A stretch of DNA of 64,000 bases from Hysterangium stoloniferum (lineage: Eukaryota; Basidiomycota; Agaricomycetes; Hysterangiales; Hysterangiaceae): the NCBI GenBank assembly GCA_015178975.1, contig WHVD01000001.1, positions 1,984,001 through 2,048,000 on the forward strand, read 5' to 3'. Positions 56,110 to 64,000 of this stretch are shown here, piece after piece; position 1 is the first letter of the stretch, and each line of letters starts with the position of its first letter. The notes beneath the pieces were generated by a model. It was not told the DNA's origin and did not search any database. It was given only the letters and a program-made list of their open reading frames with translations. The position numbers were made by a program, and so were the translations under genes.

Positions 56110-56600
56110 TAATGCCTTCTGACAACGACCGGTAGGGAATGGCTTCGAAAGGGGCAGTATTGAAGATTGGGAGGGAGGAGGGCTTTTGTAGGGGAGAGGC
56201 CGGAGTTAAGCCAGGCAATGCAAAGCGCGAGGAGCTGTTAGGTGCAGGCACAGGCCTGGGTGAAAAAGGATAGGGGATGGTATATGCGGAAGGTTGGGAG
56301 TGTGCATATGGACTGGAGGGTGGATGTCATGTCGCCACTGCTTCCCAGATTCCTGAGTCCTCTCAGTCCTTGCGAGAAGACAGGCTCGAATCCATGAGGC
56401 GAGTATGACGTATCTGAGGATGACTCGATTCTTCAAAGAACGACCTCCCTCCTTGTCCATGACACGTGTTGAAGAGAGAATAACCACCGCTGACCACGTT
56501 TTGTAGGCACCCACCTCACGTGCAGAAAATTCTTCGCATGTACAACAAAGATGTCAGGGAAAGCCGCAACACGTGCACGTCTGGAAACACATCCACGACC
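56110..56600 (-). pseudogene. UBP14-like relic, form B (copy U7B)
   Basis: Minus strand: EPVFSQGLRGLRNLGSSGDM-type Cys box (Cys-Tyr changed to Gly-Asp) near 56365-56320, and the block VGAYKTWSAVVILSSTRVMD upstream. The frame is interrupted. Same layout as U5B without the fusion. Confidence 0.5.
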
Positions 56601-56849
56601 TAGTCGGTATCAGCCTATAGTGCTGAGACGACACCATGAAAGACTCACGTCTGCGGTGGAATCCCTACCTCGCACCGCGGGTACGAATACTCAACCGCAG
56701 GCTACCCATCCTGTCCCCTACGCACTCACGCAGCTTCCCCCGCGCATGCAATACCTCTTTAAAGCCGGGATCAGATACCCATCCTCAGATCATCTTGCTC
56801 GTCCACGCGATAGCGCAAACCTCCTTGCACTACATACTTCCTCTACCTC

Positions 56850-57770
56850 AAAGCAGAAGATGACAGTAGGCTCCGACTCCGGGACGTGTGTTTAGCGTGT
56901 TGACGCAGGACTTTAAGGATATATATGCTAAGAACTCTTGCGCGTCTTGCTGTTTCGTCATCGAGAATTTTCGTGGACTCTTCCGATGAGGGATTTGAAC
57001 ATGGTGGGTTTGGATGGGTTCTTGGAATACGGGCAGTGGTGTCGAGGACGGACGAGGGGATCTCCGTCGATGGCATTGGTTCCGCGGCCTCACCAGCACT
57101 TCGACGAGGGTAGGGACACCGGCGGTGTGAGACGGGAAATGGCTGCGAGGGTGCGATAACCAGCCTGAGCGGATTCAGTCCGCGATTTTGCGCATCTGAA
57201 AGTCAAAACAGGATATGGGGAGCTCTTCGGTGCAGGAACAGGCGCGGGTGAGAAAGGATCAGGGATGGTATGTGCGGAAGGCTGGAAGTGTGGGTATCGA
57301 TGTTGATGCCATGTAGCAGCTGTTTCCGAGATTGCGGAGTCCCGTCAGTCTTGCAGAGGAGCTCGAAAACATTACACGAGTATGACGGACCTCAGGATGA
57401 TTCGACTCGGTAATAAATGACCTCATTCCTTGTCCATGACAAGCCCAATATCTCACTGTCGGCATACATTCATAATTGTCCTTCTCCGTGTCCTCGACAG
57501 TAGCAAGGTTCTTAAGCGCCCGTCCGCGACTGTTCTATCACCAACGCCACCAAATCAATCATCAGAACTTCCCTGCTCATACTCAGCTGCGCACAGAAGA
57601 AAAAAAACACCCTACTCACTCGTTTCGGGTTCGGTTCCAGCATGCTTTTCACATACACGGATACCCAAGCATCCCACAATGCAGCTGCATATGCATCCGC
57701 GTCACATCGCCCCCCACACAATGTCTATCTAAGCCCGGGAGGCACACGTCGATGCCTTCAAGTATATCCT
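56850..57770 (-). pseudogene. UBP14-like relic, form A (copy U7A)
   Basis: Minus strand: ZnF-UBP-like remnant (57720-57620), TVRYWACHGQGMRSFITESN (57465-57400), RLTGLRNLGNSCYMAST (57345-57300), FRTYHP, linker, FKSLIGRVHENSR-type QQDA region (56995-56930) with MTKQQDAQEFLAYI. Among the best preserved of the series, but no His box and the frames change between blocks. Confidence 0.6.
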
Positions 57771-58128
57771 ATTAGATCGCGTGGTTGGGGCGTACGCATA
57801 ATAAGTGAAATCTCATTCCCATTGGAAGAACGGAGGACATACTTCTTTGTCCAAGAATTGTGGTGTCTCTTCTCTCTGAAAAGAGTCTGAAAGACGGGGA
57901 CTGGGAAGGCGAGAAAGGTCTGGGAGGAAGAATTAGCGCAAGGCGCAGGACTCCAGCACATGTTCCGCGAAGTCACACTTTTTTTGTAATTATTTTTGAA
58001 AATTAACATTCACGTATTCTTACATCTTCTATTCACAATTGAATCATGGGCAGAGGTACAGAGCTGCAGTAAATAAAGAGCTTTTTTATCTCAGAATGAT
58101 ATAGCTAGACGTGACGGGAAAATGTTCG

Positions 58129-60831
58129 CTAGGTTTGATCGTGTCCGAGTTTAATCCTCCTCCCATATGCACCTAGGTAGCTGAAAATACCATACAAACC
58201 TTACTCAAAACGTTAATAGTATTAAATAAGGACAACATCGACGCTTACGGGTCTCGCTCAAATACCGTGTCCGGCCACACAGGGTCATTTATCCAACTGG
58301 GCTCCGCATCATAAGAAGCGCGCAACTGCACATCTAGGACAGGTCCCCCCGAGGGGTCAGAAATATAATGTGGAGAAGTAGGTTCAAATAGGAATATGGT
58401 ACGCGGTTCCACATCTCCGGAGTGACTAGATTACTCTGTCAGGCTCTGACATTGATGAAGGGAAGTGAAACACACAAATTCTGAGGCATTTCCACAACTA
58501 ATGTTGCCTCCCAGCGGTTTACTGTTGTCACAAAGAGTTCAATATCATTTCCAAAAGACTTCTGTGCTTACTGATCATCAACTCGTGTGGAAGGACACCC
58601 TTAATCCCATTTTCCTCTATGTAAAGTAGTGCGTATGCTCTCCACGCTTTCTGCACTTCAGACGACGGGCCTAAGTCTGCGATATAGACACTGGGACGGC
58701 AGAAATCTTCGACGCTGCCTTCGCCAATATCATAGGTATATCTACGCGGCAGAAAACTGAGTAACGATCGGGTCAGTGTGCTAGCTCGAAAAATACCTTC
58801 TCATTGGTTTTCCACCTGGTATTGTTACACTCTCACACTCGTCTAAATATCTAGACCCTTGCTTCATGAGGTAAACAAAAACCTTGACTAACGGTTCTAT
58901 ACCGAGGGTTTCAGAGAACCACTCACGTAGATTCCCACACACTACAAAATCGCCTGTAACTTTTTCCCGATAGCCCACGTCCCACAAAGCGATGGACCCC
59001 AGACCTCCATCTTCGATAGAGCCCGTGATTGGTTCCAGAAACCCGAAGTCCAGTAGTTGATTGGCCAATTGATGAATGGTGTGCGAGCTTCGAAGTTGTT
59101 GATCCATTAAAGCAGTGCCGAGACACGAATCCACGTTGTACCTGAATAAGTCTACGATGGAGTCGGGCGATGATGGATTGATCCTAGGGTCACCGGTATA
59201 AATACCGGGATACCATCTCCCATGGGACCCTGGGGCACGGAACAGTGTTCCGGTGTACACAAGCTTCAGATGACGACGATTGCCAGGACAGTCTGTGACA
59301 GTCACAATTGAATCACCGGGAAGATAAAACTGAATAGAAAAGTTATAATTGACATCTGATGTCAGTCGAATTAACGAACAAGGGCGTCTATTTCAATGTC
59401 GTTGTTTGAACAGAATTGAACTAATTCCTAATGTTGCATGGTCATCAGCATTTGCGGGAGAGAAGGTACCCAAGTACGTCACATTGTAAGAATCCCTCTA
59501 AAGTATATCGCGTCAGCTTGTAAATATCGAGTAATTTCATTCACCATCTCCCATAGTCCCAAAATGGTTTCTCTCACCCCGGATGATCTAGTGCGTTTGA
59601 GCCATTTGCATGCGTCCTCGGGTTTAGTGCCCGGATTACGGAAAACTTGGAAAAGTACATTGTCTTGTGCGTTACTGTAGCCCAAGAACGCAGCAATGCT
59701 AGGGTCCCTGAACATGAATGTGATTGGACTACTTGGACTATTTATTCTGACGTGTTTTATTCTTACCACACGTCTTGATAGGAAGTGAGGTCGCGTTGAA
59801 ACTATATCAAAAGTATGAATATGTTGCAAATAGTTTCTGAAATCCAAACCAGGAAAAACAGAGCTCGTACCTCTTTATGTCTCAAATCCCACGTGGGTCT
59901 CCCGCCTTCGTACATTTTGACCAATACCGACTTACCGTCACTTTCAATCTTCGCTTCACAAAGTTTAACACTCCACCGCAAGGTGACCGGATGACTTCCT
60001 GCCTTTTCATAATCATAATCATTGTGGTTCGCGACCGATAAGGTGCGTAACAGTTGCAAGTCCCTTCGATCGACCAAGTACTGTCTCATTACGATAAGCT
60101 CACGGGCATGATCTCTGAGATGACAGAACGGGCTTACGCGTTCACTAATATGGTTTCTTCCTCTGCCCGTGACCGACGAAAAGGAATCAAGGATGACGTC
60201 GTCCATTCTGGTATCATCGACGGCTACGAGTTGAGCGACGGCTAATGAAGTATCCAACAATAAACACATCTAAGAGCCAATATGCATAAAGAACGACTCT
60301 GAGTGTCACTTTCAGCACGCACCATTGCCTCTTTCTCCGCTTCTTCCAGTCGCCTTTCCAGTTTAGCGATAGACCTATCTCGTTGTCGCATCCAAGACAC
60401 GACGTGTGCTTTAAGACCTTTTCTTGGTTTGTATGACCTTGCAAGCGCAAGAACATCCCCAAGTGCACTGAAACAATTGATTTATTCGTCAGGTACAGGT
60501 ACTCAGTGAGTTTCAGGCTCTTACTTCTGATAATCATTCAATATAGTTTTGAAATTGTCCGGGATGTCCTCCCACTTCCCCCTCAGCTGATCGTGGAAAG
60601 CGACGAGGCGACGTCCAGTGGTCTGGACAAGGGTATTCAATCTCTCGTTTTGCTCCCCGCTTGCCTGGTGATAGTGAATCATGATCCACATCAGCTCTTC
60701 AACTGGTGTTGATACAGACGACCTACCTTTATAACTTTCATAATCTCCAAAACCAGGGTCGCTGCACTCTTTAAGCCAGGCAATGGCACGGCATCGCCAG
60801 CGACTTTGACGACAATGGCTGCAATGTCCAT
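58129..60831 (-). pseudogene. M8: full-length M-family gene with a 2-bp frameshift
   Basis: Seen: exon 1 60831-60727 (MDIAAIVVKVAGDAVPLPG), intron GTAGGT...CACCAG, ASGEQNERLNTLVQTTGRR, NALGDVLALARSYKPRKG, WMRQRDRSIAKLERRLEEAE, then MCLLLDTSLAVAQLVAVDDT through VLVKMYEGGRPTWDLRHKE, QRDLTSYQDVW, DPSIAAFLGYSNAQDNVLFQ. C-terminal blocks are open at 59305-58781, and the last exon ends at 58129-58131 (shorter tail: GHDQT then stop). Odd: near 59527 two bases (CG) found in M4-M6 are missing, so ITRDIYK reads ITRYLQA. Everything else is well preserved, so this is a young pseudogene or a sequencing error. Confidence 0.6.
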
Positions 60832-61360
60832 AAGCGATGGTCGATGATCTTAGTAGATGGTGAGAGATAGTTGCTCTTTGGCACGTCGAGGCGCTGTATT
60901 TGTTATTGGCTGTGCCTTGGGATGGTGCGCCGGATTGGTAGAGGAAATGCAGTGTTGATCCCACCAACGACACACTCATATTCAAAACCCTAGTCACGGT
61001 GTGAACTATGTCAATAGTGGAACTGCTGGAATACAATGGATTAGATTGATCATTCGTCATTAAAAGAAGAGACACACAATCTTATCAATAGTTCATCGAG
61101 TAGAATGACAAGTATCATGATGTGCTAGCTGACATATGGCGTTGTAGCGATAAGCCACTTGTGCCTTTGGTAATGAAGAATAAAGATGGATGAGATGAAA
61201 CTTGTGATATTTTTTTTAACTCTTTCAGTAATGGATATGACTTCAGCTCAAGTTTCGCTGTTGAGTCTCCCGGTGCTGGGTATCAGTTAATTATATCACT
61301 CTTACATATGTGCAGTGGTGCGCTCTGGTTGACTTCCCGTGTCCAATACAGACTTCTCGG
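60832..61360. other. Upstream region of M8
   Basis: Conserved with the region upstream of M2, M5 and M6 (GATGTGCTA, GCTCTTTGGCACGTCGAGGCG). No independent gene. Confidence 0.45.
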
Positions 61361-61742
61361 GAGGCCGGCGGCGACCTGGACAGTTTTGGTTGTTAGTGGT
61401 GACACGGTCTGTCTTTACCGCCCAATGTGGTTGGTTCTTGCCAAGGACATGATGGGAGAATTGCAGACGGGGCTAATGGCGAGGCAGCGGCTACCCGAGC
61501 TGCCCAAGGCAACACAGTTGGACCTCACCATGGACACGATGTAATTGCAGTGGATGAGGCTGGTTGAGCGAGATGTAGAACAGGTGTGGGCTTTACTTAT
61601 GGGCAGTTTGTTTTATTTGGACTGCTTTTTAAAATTATAATAATTTTGATTCACGGTGGTCATGTGAAGACGGTATAGTGGACGAACAGCGAATTATAAG
61701 GGCACGTTGCGGAACCGGATGAACAAATCAGACAGTATTTTT

Positions 61743-62000
61743 TTAAACATAGCTATCGCTGGGCCACCTTAATACTCTGGCTGAGACACTGGCGAGGGGT
61801 CTACCTGAGAGGGTATAGTCAACGACACCATGAATTTTCCGCCTACATGCAGGAGGCGTAAAGAAAAGCAACCGGAGGGCATTAGGGATCATCACAGTCG
61901 TGGATGCAGGAATATGGCCACAAATCTTTTCGCGCAGGTATACAGTATGCTGTGTGCCACATGATTCACTTGCCACATTCCCTGCCCGAAACACGGACAA
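61743..62000 (-). CDS. Small ORF conserved with 6279-6512
   Basis: FRAGNVASESCGTQHTVY, GHIPASTTVMIPN and PPACRRKIHGVVDYTL shared with copy 1, plus a longer C-terminal part (SGRPLASVSARVLRW). Most differences are substitutions rather than frame breaks. Unknown function. Confidence 0.3.
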   Translation of the reverse strand: MSVFRAGNVASESCGTQHTVYLREKICGHIPASTTVMIPNALRLLFFTPPACRRKIHGVVDYTLSGRPLASVSARVLRWPSDSYV

Positions 62001-62541
62001 AATCGTTCTCAGGATTTTGAATGCTCTATTACCCTCACTTTAGGCTGTCACAGATTGGTCGCGGTAACTACTGTATACATTATAATATTACATGCAATGT
62101 TAAACCCCTATATCTGGAGCTACATAATATTAAGCTGCAGTGAACTGAAGCCCAAAAAAAATCCCATCATGTCAATAATTTTGAAATTACATGACTTGTC
62201 ACGGAACAACAATTGGCTGCAGGGAAGTGGAAAACACGCCATATTTCAGTCATTACGAAATTAGATGCTGTATGGCCTGCAGAGGTCACAAAATTGCCTG
62301 AATATGTCTCACTTCACATGGCAGAATAACCTAGAGGCGACGTGGCGGCTAGGATTTTTATTCAACATGGGGTTTCAAATTTGACAAAAACGCTGCACTA
62401 CATCATCAGATTATACTAGTAAATTGGCAAGCGTGTGAAGGGGAGTGGGGAAGGTGGGAGCGACATAACAGGCAGGTTCTGTAGAAGGAAAAACATGTTG
62501 AAGGAATGTTCATATCAAGGGAAGAGAGGTTAAGAATATTC

Positions 62542-62775
62542 TGTTGAAACAGTTGAATAACACTTTGCAGAACACCCTGTGAGTGTGATTGAAGGAGACT
62601 TTCCCACACCCACAGTGGACTATTAGGTGCTTATCTAAGCACCTATACAGTAGTTACTGACCTAAGGTAACTCACTCAATATTGCACCTACAGTGCTGGG
62701 AAAAATACTACAAATATCAGAAGAATATGGATATCATAATAGACTATGTTAGAGCTGTAGTATCATACTCTAACA
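62542..62775. mobile_element. 234-bp LTR-like element (S2') in duplication D
   Basis: TGTTGAAACAGTTGAATAAC...ATACTCTAACA, reverse orientation of the element at 30161-30465. Flanked by TATTC and TATTT (62537-62541, 62776-62780), absent from the paralogous site near 7014. Contains the GGTGCTTATCTAAGCACC hairpin. Confidence 0.85.
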
Positions 62776-62979
62776 TATTTGGTAAATGATGCTTGTTCAT
62801 ACAATCTGAAAATAAGGTGGAATCATTCTTCCGGTAGTAAACTTTTTGACCTACCAGTGAAACTGAGGGGATCAGTTGCTCTCGGCAAACAGAGCAATGA
62901 CGTTTACCTGGGTAGCCCTACTCGAGTGAGGCGTCGCGGAGGCCAGGGAGGCAGGGGAGGCAGGGGCAGGTGCCAGTCT

Positions 62980-64000
62980 GGCGCGACTCTACGCCGACTT
63001 ATCTCGCAGATGCTTTGAAACATGTACTTCGTGTTCAATGGTCAAACCCGAAAGTACAACATATATATTCATTATCCCCCGGCGTAGTTGCGACAGTTCC
63101 GACTTTACCGTAATCATATACCATCATTCGTTGTGACTACTAGCTAAATAGTGTTGAAGATGACAGTGTCACCATCTGAAAATACTAATCAACGATTGAT
63201 ATATCGTCTAACAATATAATATGCAAATGTCTGGGGTGAATGTGGAAATCACACACTCTGATCATTATCGAGGTACTGCTATCCATGCTACGTGTGTTGA
63301 AAATCACTGCCAGTAGTATGGTGGCTTATTTGAGAGGATTCCTGTAAAATGTGAGAGAACCGAAAAGCGCGGGCATCCCAGATGCCACCGTGCGCAAGGG
63401 GAAGAGAACACCAAGCTGAAACAGCGCGCTGATTGATATCGAGGTGACACCTGAGTATATAATAACATCACCAACAATTTGAAAAAAAAATATATGGCAG
63501 GTAGATAGGCTGTATGGATTGCAATTACATGGAATCTGTGATGCTTGAAGTGCACGTTACGTATAGGGGTAAAGTCAATGCAGCATCGCCCCACACACCG
63601 GTCAGGAAAGGTATCACTCTTCGTCCGCAGCGATCACTGTGTTCGTCGGGGTTTTCCAGGAGATATGAACTAGCAGGAATATAGGCACACATTTTGTATC
63701 TCCTCCCCGCTTTCGTATATCGTAGGTATTGAGTTGGAAAAGATATCTTCAAGCGGGGTACAGTGTCTAGTGAGTTCCCAGGCCTGGTCCAAGAGTGGAC
63801 ATGAAGGTGATTTGCTCGTAATATTGTCGAATTGCGCAGCCCTCTTTCGATCTAGATCCGAGAATACGCAGAGTTTTGCATATGCCATTTATACTAAAAC
63901 CGAACAGAAGGTGCTTAGTTACAGCCACCCATGAATCTACACTTGATCACTTTCTCAGACATCCATCCTCACACGGCTACCCAACCACAATATTCTAGAG
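62980..64000. other. Right-end region, no recognised gene
   Basis: Minus-strand ORFs at 63888-63670 (begins MAYAKLCVFSDLDRKRAAQF) and 63752-63525 overlap in different frames and might be exons of one gene reading leftward. There is no family match I can name. Otherwise AT-rich. Confidence 0.3.

Larger units (their letters stand above)
61360..62970. repeat. Segmental duplication D, copy 2
   Basis: Colinear with 5838-7180; it carries the LTR-like element S2' at 62542-62775. The Pro-rich minisatellite is contracted and the signal-peptide part of the secreted protein gene is lost beyond 63010. Confidence 0.7.

Noticed and set aside
57476..57775. Plus-strand ORFs recurring beside each form-A USP (also near 18932, 43394, 53564)
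   Set aside because: They are antisense to the ZnF-UBP-like/Cys-box region. They recur only because the whole unit is duplicated and show no family resemblance.

Overview
This window reads as nuclear DNA of a filamentous basidiomycete, probably an Agaricomycete. The signs are short introns (about 45-70 bases, GTRNGT...YAG), basidiomycete-type gene families (a four-helix MLKL-like/HeLo-like N-terminal domain joined to a degenerate kinase, and a GCM-type zinc-finger protein), copia retrotransposons and many solo LTRs. It is a repeat-rich, gene-poor accessory region. I saw no tRNA or rRNA gene.

The backbone (about 3.4-61 kb) is an array of one composite unit, always on the minus strand. From right to left each full unit holds (i) a multi-exon gene M of about 2.7 kb, with an MLKL-like N-terminal helical domain, a kinase N-lobe-like domain and an unrecognised C-terminal region ending in YLGAYGRRIK, and (ii) relics of a ubiquitin-specific protease of the UBP14/USP5 type in two forms. 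Form A keeps the Cys box (GLRNLGNSCYMAST) and the QQDA box. Form B has the same Cys-box context but has lost the catalytic Cys. I count eight M copies (M1 4.7-5.8 kb, M2 12.4-15.3, M3 19.2-20.3, M4 25.7-28.3, M5 28.5-31.8, M6 44.3-47.1, M7 54.0-54.6, M8 58.1-60.8), several smaller scraps, and seven USP loci. M6 looks the most intact. M2 and M8 carry small frameshifts, M5 carries two insertions, and M1, M3, M4 and M7 are truncated.

Region by region: 1-742, nested LTR relics; 0.7-3.0 kb, a broken GCM-zinc-finger gene (minus) cut by an LTR; 3.4-5.8 kb, USP-A and M1; 5.8-7.2 kb, a segment duplicated at 61.4-63.0 kb, ending at a Pro-rich secreted-protein gene (7.16-7.51 kb); 7.6-9.1 kb, intergenic with a tandem duplication; 9.2-20.9 kb, units with M2 (nested solo LTRs in its 3' end) and M3; 20.9-24.4 kb, mostly unassigned; 24.4-32.1 kb, USP, M4 and M5 in tandem; 32.1-39.6 kb, Copia-1, whose pol region is flipped between inverted solo LTRs; 39.6-50.2 kb, USP, M6 and scraps; 50.2-52.9 kb, Copia-2 with an internally deleted pol; 52.9-60.8 kb, USP, M7, USP and M8; 61-64 kb, the second copy of the duplicated segment and unassigned DNA.

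The most interesting biology is the repeated pairing of an MLKL-like helical-domain/pseudokinase gene with UBP14-like deubiquitinase pieces. By family analogy this points to a rapidly duplicating cell-death or self-recognition locus, but that role is inference. Everything here was read by eye. Exon limits, copy boundaries and family calls need alignment and RNA evidence.
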